Shown: positions 47,083 to 54,779 of the stretch, piece after piece | Position numbering within the stretch: position 1 is the first letter of the stretch | Layout of the letters: the number at the start of each line of letters is the position of its first letter | Source of the DNA: Microbacterium sp. LWS13-1.2 | Lineage (GTDB): Bacteria; Actinomycetota; Actinomycetes; Actinomycetales; Microbacteriaceae | NCBI RefSeq assembly: GCF_040144835.1 | Contig: NZ_CP151632.1 | Span: 62,001-126,000, forward strand | Direction of reading: 5' to 3' | Length of the DNA stretch: 64,000 nt | Translations under genes and position numbers: made by a program | Notes under the pieces: model-generated | The model's database searches: none | Told to the model about the DNA's origin: nothing | What the model saw: only the letters and a program-made list of their open reading frames with translations

Positions 47083-47960
47083 GCGCGCGCCTCTCGTGGA
47101 GCGAATCCCAGCAGCGCGCGTGCGGCGAGGCGCGCCTTGACGGTGTCGGGCACACGCACTCTGGCGTCCCCGTCTCCGCACGCTCGCAGGCGTGCCGCGA
47201 GCTCGGCGAAGAGGTCGTGTGCGGCGGTCACGGCGCGGCGGCAGTCCGCCGGCAGTGCCGGGATGGTGCGGGCGGCGGCGGCGAGGTCGGCGTCGATGCG
47301 ATCGAGGATGGCGGCACGCTCTCCTTCGTCGGCGGCGGGACCCAGGTAGTCCCGGCCGAGCACTGCGCCGTCGTGGGTGCGGTCCCGCAGGAAGTTGACG
47401 TCCTGGAACGCGGCGCCGAGCCGTCGGGCACCGTCCACCAGCTCCGGTGACGGGGCGACGGGATGCGGCGCGCCCGCGTTGACGAACACCTGCAGGCACA
47501 TGAGACCGATGACCTCGGCCGAGCCGTAGACGTAGGCGTCGTGCGAGGCGGCGTCGTGCCGGCGCGTGTGCAGATCGGTCCGCATGGACGCGAAGAATGG
47601 CGCCACCAGGTCGGGGCCGATCCCGCATTCGCGCGCCGTCGTGGCGAAGGCGTGCACGACGAGGTTCGAGCTGAAACCTCGCAGGGTCGCGTCGAGCACC
47701 TCCTGCTCCAGCTGGTCCAGGACGTCCTCCATGGCCTCCGCCGACAGCCCGGCCTCGGCGGCCGGCCCGTCGACGATCTCGTCCGCGATGCGCGCGAGCG
47801 CGTAGATGTTCCGCACGTGCGGGCGCGGCCGCGGCCCGAGAAGGCGGCACGCGAGCCCGAACGAGGTCGAGTAGCGGGCGATCACGGTGGCAGCGGCATC
47901 CGCAGCAGCCCGGTCGTACAGCGCGAGTCCGGTCGCCGTGCGGCTGCGCGAGTCGTTCAC
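47079..47960 (-). CDS. crtB: Phytoene synthase
   Basis: The 293-residue squalene/phytoene synthase family enzyme joins two geranylgeranyl diphosphates into phytoene. First Asp-rich region: ARIADEIVD (56-64). Second: FQDVNFLRDRTHDG near 195. STSFGLACRLL at 31-41 is the usual N-terminal motif. GTG 47960 overlaps the crtE stop (GTGA) and the stop overlaps the crtI start, so it is coupled on both sides. Confidence 0.95.
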   Translation of the reverse strand: MNDSRSRTATGLALYDRAAADAAATVIARYSTSFGLACRLLGPRPRPHVRNIYALARIADEIVDGPAAEAGLSAEAMEDVLDQLEQEVLDATLRGFSSNLVVHAFATTARECGIGPDLVAPFFASMRTDLHTRRHDAASHDAYVYGSAEVIGLMCLQVFVNAGAPHPVAPSPELVDGARRLGAAFQDVNFLRDRTHDGAVLGRDYLGPAADEGERAAILDRIDADLAAAARTIPALPADCRRAVTAAHDLFAELAARLRACGDGDARVRVPDTVKARLAARALLGFAPREARA

Positions 47961-49012
47961 GGGACCCGCCCTTCGATGCCGTCCGCGAGCGTGCGCAGAA
48001 GGTCGCCGGCTCGATCCGGCAGAGCCGGGTCGTCCGATGCGGCGCGCACCGCCTCGAGCGTCTCGCAGATCAGAGCGACCATGCGCTCGCGCGCACCGCT
48101 CGATTCGAGGACGGACTGCGCCTCGCGCACCGCCACGGGTCCCGTATGGGCCAGCGCCAGTGCCTCGTCGACGCGTCCGGCGGCGGCGGACTCCCGCGCA
48201 AGCGCCACCAGCGGCGTCCGCTTGTTCTCGCGGAGGTCCGGCCCGGAGTCCCGCCCGGTCTGCTGCGTCGTGCCGAACGCGCCGATGAGGTCGTCGACGA
48301 GCTGGAAGGCTAGTCCGAGGCGTCCGGCGGCGTCTCCGAGCACGCGCAGCGCTTCGGCGTCCGCGCCGCCCAGCAGCGCGCCCGCCTGCATCGGGGCGCG
48401 GAACGAGTACACCGCCGTCTTGTTGAAGGCCGTGTCGAGCGTCGTGCCACGAGACGGATGCCGCGTCGCGACGCTGTTCTCCACATCGGCGAGCTCGCCG
48501 GCGGCGGAGACCAGGATGGCGTCGTCGAGCAGCGTGAGGAGGCGATCGCGCGTCGCGTCATCGGTGTGCGCCATCGCGACCAGCCGGAACGCCTCATGGA
48601 GGAGGATGTCGCCGGCGAGGATCGCGGCGGCGTCGCCGAGAAGCGCTGCGCCCTCCGCGCCGGCGCCGCCGTCCCGCGCCCGCAGCCGGAACTCGCCGCC
48701 GACGTTGGGCACGCCGCGGCGCATCGTGTCGTGGTCGATCACGTCGTCGTGCACGACGAATGCGGTGTGGAGCAGCTCGAATGCTGCCGCGACGGAGAGG
48801 GCGGCCGAGGCGTTGGCATCGTCGGTGCGGCATGCGTCGAAGGATGCCGTGACCAGAGCAGGACGCAGCCGCTTGCCGCCGTGGGCGGCGCGGGTGATGG
48901 CATCCGCCAGCGCGCCGAATGCGGGGCCCAGCTCCACAGCGCGTTCGCGGATCCTCGCCAGCGCCCCGTCGATCGCGATCTGCAGGTCGGGGTCGGTCGC
49001 CGCCGGGATCAT
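47957..49012 (-). CDS. crtE: Geranylgeranyl diphosphate synthase
   Basis: This 351-residue all-trans prenyl diphosphate synthase makes the C20 precursor. GGKRLRP is at 45-51, the first Asp-rich motif HDDVID at 88-93, the second FQLVDDLIGAFG near 230, and a Lys in NKRTPLV follows. ATG 49012 overlaps the idi stop (ATGA); longer frames upstream run through idi and are discarded. It is the branch point to carotenoids, and its product is the reported inducer of CrtR-type repressors in corynebacteria. Confidence 0.94.
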   Translation of the reverse strand: MIPAATDPDLQIAIDGALARIRERAVELGPAFGALADAITRAAHGGKRLRPALVTASFDACRTDDANASAALSVAAAFELLHTAFVVHDDVIDHDTMRRGVPNVGGEFRLRARDGGAGAEGAALLGDAAAILAGDILLHEAFRLVAMAHTDDATRDRLLTLLDDAILVSAAGELADVENSVATRHPSRGTTLDTAFNKTAVYSFRAPMQAGALLGGADAEALRVLGDAAGRLGLAFQLVDDLIGAFGTTQQTGRDSGPDLRENKRTPLVALARESAAAGRVDEALALAHTGPVAVREAQSVLESSGARERMVALICETLEAVRAASDDPALPDRAGDLLRTLADGIEGRVP

Positions 49013-49560
49013 GATGCGCGGCGCTGACGTGACGGAGCGTCGAACAGGTGGAGCTGCTCGGCCTGCAGCACGAGCCAGGGGCTGAAAGCCCACGGCGTCG
49101 CCTCGAGCGAGGCAGCGATCGCCGCGGGCTCGACCCAGCGGGCGTCGACCACCTCGAGCGGGTTGAGCACCGGCTCGTCGTCGGTATGCGCGATGTAGAC
49201 GGGGCATACCTCGTGCTCGACGATGCCGTTCGCATCGGTGGCACGGTACCGGAACAGAGGGAGCGCCACCCGGAGATCGGTGAGCATGATGCCCAGTTCG
49301 AAGTCGGCGTGCCGCCGGACCGCCGAGAGGACGGGTTCGGCCGGACGAGGATGACCGCAGAACGAGTTGGTCCAGACGCCCGGCCAGGTGCGCTTGCGCA
49401 GCGCCCGGCGGGTGATGAGGACCTGCCCCTCGCTGTTGAGGACGTGGCACGAGAAAGCCAGGTGCAGAGCGGTGTCGGGACCGTGCACGCTCGACTTGGG
49501 CGCAGTTCCGATCGGGTTGCCGTCGTCGTCGAGCAGCACCACGTGGTCGGTGTCGGGCAT
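49009..49560 (-). CDS. idi: Isopentenyl-diphosphate delta-isomerase, type I
   Basis: The 183-residue Nudix-fold isomerase interconverts IPP and DMAPP. Active-site residues: Cys68 in NSFCGHP, Glu115/Glu117 in VEHEVCPVY, metal-site His26, His33 and His70. It is the first gene of the carotenoid operon, supplying DMAPP both for CrtE and for the CrtEb elongation. Start: ATG 49560 preceded by AGAAAGGGAG; the upstream frame crosses the operator at 49580-49600 and is not coding. Confidence 0.93.
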   Translation of the reverse strand: MPDTDHVVLLDDDGNPIGTAPKSSVHGPDTALHLAFSCHVLNSEGQVLITRRALRKRTWPGVWTNSFCGHPRPAEPVLSAVRRHADFELGIMLTDLRVALPLFRYRATDANGIVEHEVCPVYIAHTDDEPVLNPLEVVDARWVEPAAIAASLEATPWAFSPWLVLQAEQLHLFDAPSRQRRAS

Positions 49561-49579
49561 CCGATCACTCCCTTTCTGG

Positions 49580-49600
49580 ATTGCTAGCCAAACTAGCAAT
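49580..49600. promoter_or_regulatory. Operator candidate for the MarR/CrtR-like regulator
   Basis: ATTGCTAG, a 5-nt spacer, CTAGCAAT: perfect 8-bp arms, in the 80-bp space between idi and the divergent MarR gene. It lies 20 bases before the idi start and 40 before the MarR start, so a bound dimer would block both promoters. Its A+T content stands out from the surroundings. Confidence 0.8.
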
Positions 49601-49640
49601 TTCTCTTATGCGATGCTACAACGGGTCGGAGGGAACGTCC

Positions 49641-50117
49641 ATGAGATCCGAGCGCTGGCAGCCGCAGACGAATCATGAGCACGCGGTGATGCGTGTGCTC
49701 ACGTCGATTCGAGCCGTCAGCGACGCCATGGAGCGCATGCACAGCGGCATGAAGGACGACATGGACATGAATGCCACCGATGTGGCGGCGCTGCGGCTGC
49801 TGATCATCCGGGAGCGGCAGGAGCAGTCCGTGAGCCCCCGCGACATCGCCCGGCACTTGAGGATCTCGACCGCCTCGACGACCAAGCTGCTGGACCGGCT
49901 GGTCGATTCCGGACACGTCGAGCGCCTCCCGCACCCGACCGATCGCCGCGGTCGTGTCGTCGTTCTGACCGACGTGGCCCGGCAGACATTCTTCCGCGTC
50001 TTCGGCGAGCGACTGCGCGCCATGCGCACGATCGCCATGCGGTACGACGAGTCCGAGCTCTCTGTCATCGAGCGCTTCCTCGACGACCTGAGCGGTGCGA
50101 TGGATCCGCCCGAGTGA
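49641..50117 (+). CDS. MarR-family transcriptional regulator, CrtR-like
   Basis: The 158-residue protein has a MarR winged helix (about residues 40-112): a recognition helix in ISTASTTKLLDRLVDSG and a wing PTDRRGRVVVLT. N- and C-terminal helices form the dimer interface. Its place, divergent from idi-crtE and facing an inverted repeat, matches CrtR of Corynebacterium glutamicum, a GGPP-responsive repressor of carotenoid genes. ATG 49641 follows GGAGGGAA; an upstream TTG at 49581 would lie inside the operator. Whether GGPP is the ligand here is inference. Confidence 0.87.
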   Translation: MRSERWQPQTNHEHAVMRVLTSIRAVSDAMERMHSGMKDDMDMNATDVAALRLLIIRERQEQSVSPRDIARHLRISTASTTKLLDRLVDSGHVERLPHPTDRRGRVVVLTDVARQTFFRVFGERLRAMRTIAMRYDESELSVIERFLDDLSGAMDPPE

Positions 50118-50180
50118 CTCCGCCCGCTGCGGCGCGGGACCCCGGAGGCAGGTCCGCGGCAGCGGTCTCACTGGAAAACG

Positions 50181-50216
50181 AAGAAGAGGGCATCCCTCGC
50201 GGGATGCCCTCTTCTT
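50181..50216. terminator. Bidirectional terminator between MarR gene and tRNA-fMet
   Basis: AAGAAGAGGGCATCCC (50181-50196) and its exact complement (50201-50216) form a 16-bp stem with a 4-nt loop, with T-rich sequence on the 3' side in both orientations (TTTGTTTT on plus, GTTTTCC on minus). It separates two convergent transcripts. Confidence 0.9.
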
Positions 50217-50225
50217 TGTTTTCTG

Positions 50226-50299
50226 TTGCGGGGACAGGATTTGAACCTGCGACCTCTGGGTTATGAGCCCAGCGAGCTACCGAGCTGCTCCACCCCGCG
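50226..50299 (-). tRNA. Initiator tRNA-fMet (CAU)
   Basis: Read on the minus strand, the cloverleaf starts CGCGGGGTGGAG and ends CCCCGCA. The anticodon loop is GGGCTCATAACCC, with three G:C pairs on the anticodon stem. The first acceptor position is an unpaired C opposite A. These two traits define the initiator rather than the elongator tRNA. The T-loop is GGTTCAAATCC. CCA is not encoded. Confidence 0.95.
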
Positions 50300-50391
50300 G
50301 CACAAGGAATAGCCTAACACGGGTTTCGAGTGCTCATGAACACGGCGTGGGCGGGTTGCTGTGCCGGCTCCCCGCGCGACAGGATGAGCCC

Positions 50392-50910
50392 ATGCCCGGC
50401 GACCGTGACACCGACCCTCAGGACGACCGCGTGGACGGTCGCGATGAGACGCCCGAGGAACGTGCCGACCGCAACTGGAACGAGGTGCTGCAAGAGCTCC
50501 GCGTGCTCCAGACCGGCACTCAGATCCTCACCGGCTTCCTGCTCGCGCTCGCGTTCCAGCCCGCGTTCGTTGATCTGTCGGATACTCAGCGCGCGGTGTA
50601 CCTCGGCCTGGTCGTCCTCTCCGCGATCAGCTCGATCGTGGCGCTCGCCCCTGTCGCCCTGCATCGGGTCCTCTTCCAGCAGCGCGCCAAGTCCGCGGTC
50701 GTCCGCTACGGCCACGGATGTCTCATCACGGCGCTGCTGACCGTGTCGGTGCTCGTCGTCGGCGTGGTGGCGTTCGTGTTCGACGTCGTCCTCGGCGGGT
50801 CCGCGGGCTGGTGGGCGCTGATTCCGCTGGCCGTGCTGATCCTGGTGCTGTGGCTCATCGCGCCGGCCATCCTGCGCGCCCGGATCCGCACGAACGGAGA
50901 GCGCCCATGA
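50392..50910 (+). CDS. DUF6328 family membrane protein
   Basis: The 172-residue protein has an acidic N-terminal segment, the conserved helix WNEVLQELRVLQTGTQILTGFLLALAFQPAF, and four membrane helices. This is the pattern of DUF6328 proteins, common in actinobacteria and without known function. ATG 50392 is 6 bases after CAGGAT, and a leader with a Shine-Dalgarno is not obvious. The stop overlaps the start of the amidase gene (ATGA). Confidence 0.78.
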   Translation: MPGDRDTDPQDDRVDGRDETPEERADRNWNEVLQELRVLQTGTQILTGFLLALAFQPAFVDLSDTQRAVYLGLVVLSAISSIVALAPVALHRVLFQQRAKSAVVRYGHGCLITALLTVSVLVVGVVAFVFDVVLGGSAGWWALIPLAVLILVLWLIAPAILRARIRTNGERP

Positions 50911-51710
50911 GCGACACCCTGCCGATCGGGGTCGCGCAGTTCGCCCCCACTGCCGACGCGGCGGGCAACCTCGAGTCGATCGCGCAGCTGGTGGCGACGG
51001 CATCCGCTCGGGGCGCCCGGGTCGTGGTCTTCCCCGAGTACTCGAGCTACTTCGTCGACCCGTTCGACGAGTCGCTCGCCGAGAACGCCGAAGACCTCGA
51101 CGGCGCATTCGTGCGCGCCCTGACCGCGCTGGCGCACAGGCACGACGTCGTGATCGTGGCGGGCTTGCTGGAGCGGGCGAGCGACGAGCGCCGCGTGCGC
51201 AACACCGCCGTCGCGGTCGATGCGACAGGGCTGATCGCGCACTACCGCAAGCTGCACCTGTACGACGCCTTCGGTCAGCGCGAATCGGACTGGGTGGAGC
51301 CGGGGGACCCCGCGCCGCCGCAGCTGTTCGAGCTCGCCGGACTCCGATTCGGCCTCATGACCTGCTACGACCTGCGATTCCCCGAGGTGGGCCGGCTGCT
51401 GGTCGATGCCGGGGCGGACGTCTTCGTCGTCCCGGCTGAGTGGGTCCGCGGGCCGCTCAAGGAGCACCACTGGCGCACGCTGCTGCACGCGCGGGCGATC
51501 GAGAACACGGTGTTCGTCGCCGCAGCGGACCACCCGCCGCCCCTGGGCGTGGGCAACTCGCTCATCGTCGATCCGCTGGGCGTCGAGCTCGCCGCTGTCG
51601 GCACGTCGACCGACGTCGCCGTGGCGCATCTCGACATCGGGGCGATCGAGCGCGTGCGGCGCGTCAACCCCGCGCTCGCCCTCCGGCGCTTCCGCGTCGA
51701 GGAGCGCTGA
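50907..51710 (+). CDS. Carbon-nitrogen hydrolase (nitrilase superfamily amidase)
   Basis: The 267-residue enzyme has the Glu-Lys-Cys triad of the nitrilase superfamily: Glu44 (FPEYSS), Lys115 (YRKLHLYD) and Cys153 (MTCYDLRFPE). The YRKLHLYD and CYDLRFPE forms are closest to Nit1/Nit2-type omega-amidases and deaminated glutathione amidase, so metabolite repair is a likely role. It is a cytosolic alpha-beta-beta-alpha sandwich. It is coupled to the membrane protein upstream and convergent with an aminotransferase gene. Confidence 0.88.
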   Translation: MSDTLPIGVAQFAPTADAAGNLESIAQLVATASARGARVVVFPEYSSYFVDPFDESLAENAEDLDGAFVRALTALAHRHDVVIVAGLLERASDERRVRNTAVAVDATGLIAHYRKLHLYDAFGQRESDWVEPGDPAPPQLFELAGLRFGLMTCYDLRFPEVGRLLVDAGADVFVVPAEWVRGPLKEHHWRTLLHARAIENTVFVAAADHPPPLGVGNSLIVDPLGVELAAVGTSTDVAVAHLDIGAIERVRRVNPALALRRFRVEER

Positions 51711-51719
51711 GCGGCGAAC

Positions 51720-52919
51720 TCACGCGAGGCGGGCGAGACGGGATGCCGCCTCCTCGAGCACATCGACGCGCTTGCACGCCGCGAACCGCACCAGCGTGGC
51801 GTACTCGCCCCGGCGCTCGGGCGTCGCGAAAGCGGTGAGGGGGATCGCGACGACCCCGGCGCGCTGGGGGAGCGTGCGGCAGAAGGCCGCGGCATCCGTC
51901 GCTCCCAGCGCATGGGCGTCAGCGACGGTGAAGTACGAACCGGCCGGGGTCGACACGTCGAATCCCACCGCGCGCAGACCTTCACCGAGCAGATCCCGCT
52001 TCGCACGCAGAGTGTCGGCGACGCCGCGGAAGAAGTCGTCGCCCAGGCGGAGTCCGGTCGCGAGCGCGGGCTGGAAGGGGCTGCCGTTGACGTAGGTGAG
52101 GAACTGCTTCACCGCGAGTACGGCGTCGATCAGCGCGGCCGGGCCCGAGATCCAGCCGATCTTCCAGCCGGTGGTCGAGAAGGTCTTGCCGCCGGAAGAG
52201 ATCGTCAGGGTGCGCTCCTCGGCTCCCGGCAGCGTCGCGAGCGGGACGTGCGGCTCATCGAACACCAGATGCTCGTACACCTCGTCGGTGACGATGACGG
52301 CGTCATGGCGCGCCGCGAGGCGCACGATCTCGTCGCGCACGTCGGAGTGGAAGACGGCGCCGGTGGGGTTGTGCGGATCGTTCACCAGGATCACGCGCGT
52401 GCGGTCGCTGACGGCGGCGCGCAGGTCGTCGAGGGCGGGCTGGAAGTCCGGCCAGCGCAACGGGACGGTCACCAGGCGCGCCCCGGCCAGCGCCACCACC
52501 GCCGCATACGAGTCGTAGTACGGCTCGAAGACGACCACCTCGTCGTCGGGGTCGTCGAGCAGCGCCAGCAGCGTCGCGGCGAGCGCCTCGGTCGCCCCGG
52601 CTGTCACGAGCACCTCGCGGGCAGGGTCCAGGTGCAGACCGTAGAACCGCTCCTGGTGCTCCGCGATGGCCGCGAGGAGATCCGGGATGCCGCGCCCCGG
52701 CGGGTACTGATTGACCCCGTTCGCGATCGCCGAACGGGCGGCCTCCAGCACCTCGGCGGGCCCGTCCTCGTCGGGGAACCCCTGGCCGAGGTTGATCGCA
52801 CCGGTTTGCGCCGCCAGGGCCGACATCTCCGCGAAGATGGTGGGGTGGATCGACCCGTCGGCGCCGACGAGTCCGGCACCCGCCGCGGTGCGGTGCCAAG
52901 CTCCGGGGATCTGTCGCAT
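51720..52919 (-). CDS. Class I/II PLP-dependent aminotransferase
   Basis: The 399-residue fold-type I aminotransferase has NLGQGFPD near 43, NPTGAVF, Asp212 (TDEVYEH) and the PLP Lys245 in SSGGKTFSTTGWKIGW. It is closest to the kynurenine/methionine aminotransferase (YbdL, glutamine transaminase K) group. That group pairs metabolically with omega-amidase, whose candidate gene converges on it here. Start: ATG 52919, with TACGGT at 52926-52931 ending six bases upstream, so probably leaderless. Confidence 0.87.
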   Translation of the reverse strand: MRQIPGAWHRTAAGAGLVGADGSIHPTIFAEMSALAAQTGAINLGQGFPDEDGPAEVLEAARSAIANGVNQYPPGRGIPDLLAAIAEHQERFYGLHLDPAREVLVTAGATEALAATLLALLDDPDDEVVVFEPYYDSYAAVVALAGARLVTVPLRWPDFQPALDDLRAAVSDRTRVILVNDPHNPTGAVFHSDVRDEIVRLAARHDAVIVTDEVYEHLVFDEPHVPLATLPGAEERTLTISSGGKTFSTTGWKIGWISGPAALIDAVLAVKQFLTYVNGSPFQPALATGLRLGDDFFRGVADTLRAKRDLLGEGLRAVGFDVSTPAGSYFTVADAHALGATDAAAFCRTLPQRAGVVAIPLTAFATPERRGEYATLVRFAACKRVDVLEEAASRLARLA

Positions 52920-52925
52920 CGCTTC

Positions 52926-52931
52926 ACCGTA
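52926..52931 (-). promoter_or_regulatory. -10 hexamer of leaderless aminotransferase gene
   Basis: On the minus strand TACGGT ends six bases before the ATG at 52919. Confidence 0.45.
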
Positions 52932-53034
52932 CCGGGCAGGCTCATCCCTCTTGCATAGGCGAGTCCCACTCCCGACATAAGAAACGCACAGCATCGATGG
53001 GCACAGTGGTGAGTGCTTGGCAGAAGGAGCAAAC

Positions 53035-54711
53035 ATGAGCGACATCCAGGGCGATCGCCCGGAAGACCAGACCCCCGCCGTCCCCACACAGTCGGCCGCG
53101 GAGGCCGCCGCGCAGACACCTGCCGAGCCGGAGACTCCGGCCGCCGCTGCGGTCGCGCCGGAGACCGACCCGTCGGCCGCCACGGAGCCGCCCGCCGTTG
53201 CCGCCCCCACGGCCCCGGCTGCGCCGGCTGAGACGGCCGCGCAGCCCGCGTCGCACGTGCAGCCGGCCGCACGGGCTCAGCCCGCGCCGCCGGCCGGCTA
53301 TCCCGCCGGTGCGCAGGCATACGCCCGCCCGCAGGGCTACGCGGGCCTGCCCGCGCCGTACCCCCACTCGTACGCCGGCCAGCAGCAGCCCGGGACCCCC
53401 GCACCGGGTGCGTCCTTCGGCGTCACCCCGGCGGACACCCAGCCGACCCTTCCGATCGGCGGCGCCACCGGCGCCGCACCGGTCTCGACGGCGACCACCG
53501 CGCCGAAGAAGCAGACGGCGGCCGGCAAGGTCGTCGGACTCATCGTCGCCGCCGCGATCGTCGGCGGCGCGGCGGGCCTCGGCGGGGCCTACGCGGGCGT
53601 CAACTGGTTCACGCCGGCGAGCACCTCGCCCATCGCAGGCCCCACGACCGTCACCGTGAACGACACCGAGTCGGTCAACCAGACCACCGCGATCGCCGCG
53701 AAGGTGCTGCCCAGCGTCGTCACCATCGCTGCGACGGGCTCGTCCGGCGCGGGCACGGGCTCGGGCGTCGTCCTCACCGAGGACGGCTACGTCGTCACCA
53801 ACACCCACGTCGTCACCCTCGACGGCGCCACGGGCGACGCGGCGATCCGTGTGACCACCTCCGACGGCCGCGTCTACGACGCCGAGGTCGTCGGCACCGA
53901 CCCGACCTACGACCTGGCAGTCATCAAGCTCACCGACGCCGAGGGCCTTACGCCGATCGACTTCGCGGACTCCAGCAAGCTCAACGTCGGCGACACGACC
54001 GTCGCCGTCGGCGCCCCGCTGGGCCTGGCGAACTCCGTCACCGAGGGCATCATCAGCGCGCTCAACCGGTCGATCTCGATCGCGTCGTCGGCGGCGCCCG
54101 ACGGCGGCGACACGGAGGACCAGGAGCCGCAGGAGGAGAACGGCCAGGAGGGCCCGTTCCGCTTCGACTTCGGCCAGGGCGACCAGGGGACGACGGCGAC
54201 CGAGAGCATCTCGATCGCGGTGATCCAGACCGACGCGGCCATCAACCCCGGCAACTCGGGCGGCGCGCTCGTCGACTCGGACGGCAAGCTGATCGGCATC
54301 AACGTCGCCATCGCGACCGCGGGCGGATCGTCCTCGGACGGCTCGGGCTCGATCGGCGTGGGCTTCTCGATTCCCTCCGACATCGTCCAGCGCATCACCG
54401 ACGAGATCATCGACAGCGGCGAGGCGACGCACGGCCTGCTCGGCGCGAACGTGAGGCCGGCGGCATCCGTCGAAGATGCGACGATCACCGGCGCCTACAT
54501 CGCGGAGGTCACCGACGGCGGTGCGGCGGCCGACGCCGGCCTGCAGGCGGGCGACGTGGTCACCGGCTTCAACGGCGTGCCGATCACCGACGCGACCGAC
54601 CTCACCGCGCAGGTGCGCGCGGTGGCAGCAGGAAGCACGGCAGAGGTCACGTTCGTCCGCGACGGCAAGACGCAGACGGTGGAAGTGACGCTGGGCTCGC
54701 TCCAGCAGTAG
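53035..54711 (+). CDS. Membrane-anchored HtrA/DegP-type serine protease
   Basis: The 558-residue protein has a Pro/Ala-rich cytosolic region (1-160), one membrane helix (166-188), an S1C protease domain and a C-terminal PDZ domain (about 465-550). The catalytic triad is His258 (TNTHVV), Asp293 (DPTYDLAVI) and Ser408 (NPGNSGGAL). It degrades or processes damaged proteins on the outer face of the membrane. ATG 53035 follows AGAAGGAG at good spacing. An acidic insertion with Glu/Gln/Asp runs (about 357-372) is unusual but typical of loop LA variability. Confidence 0.92.
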   Translation: MSDIQGDRPEDQTPAVPTQSAAEAAAQTPAEPETPAAAAVAPETDPSAATEPPAVAAPTAPAAPAETAAQPASHVQPAARAQPAPPAGYPAGAQAYARPQGYAGLPAPYPHSYAGQQQPGTPAPGASFGVTPADTQPTLPIGGATGAAPVSTATTAPKKQTAAGKVVGLIVAAAIVGGAAGLGGAYAGVNWFTPASTSPIAGPTTVTVNDTESVNQTTAIAAKVLPSVVTIAATGSSGAGTGSGVVLTEDGYVVTNTHVVTLDGATGDAAIRVTTSDGRVYDAEVVGTDPTYDLAVIKLTDAEGLTPIDFADSSKLNVGDTTVAVGAPLGLANSVTEGIISALNRSISIASSAAPDGGDTEDQEPQEENGQEGPFRFDFGQGDQGTTATESISIAVIQTDAAINPGNSGGALVDSDGKLIGINVAIATAGGSSSDGSGSIGVGFSIPSDIVQRITDEIIDSGEATHGLLGANVRPAASVEDATITGAYIAEVTDGGAAADAGLQAGDVVTGFNGVPITDATDLTAQVRAVAAGSTAEVTFVRDGKTQTVEVTLGSLQQ

Positions 54712-54742
54712 CTCTTCTCACAGGACGCCATCTCGCGAGTCA

Positions 54743-54764
54743 GCGAGCCCGGGCACGGGCTCGC
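54743..54764 (+). terminator. Possible terminator after htrA-like gene
   Basis: GCGAGCCC (54743-54750), six bases, GGGCTCGC (54757-54764): a perfect 8-bp hairpin with no U-tract. It lies between the protease gene and the -10 hexamer of the next gene. Confidence 0.5.
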
Positions 54765-54767
54765 AGG

Positions 54768-54773
54768 TAGGCT
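54768..54773 (+). promoter_or_regulatory. -10 hexamer of leaderless TagF-like gene
   Basis: TAGGCT ends six bases before the ATG at 54780. Confidence 0.5.
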
Positions 54774-54779
54774 CGCGGG

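Noticed and set aside
49581..49640. Upstream TTG start for the MarR regulator
   Set aside because: It would put the first codons inside the operator palindrome; ATG 49641 has a good Shine-Dalgarno sequence and matches the family's usual N-terminus.
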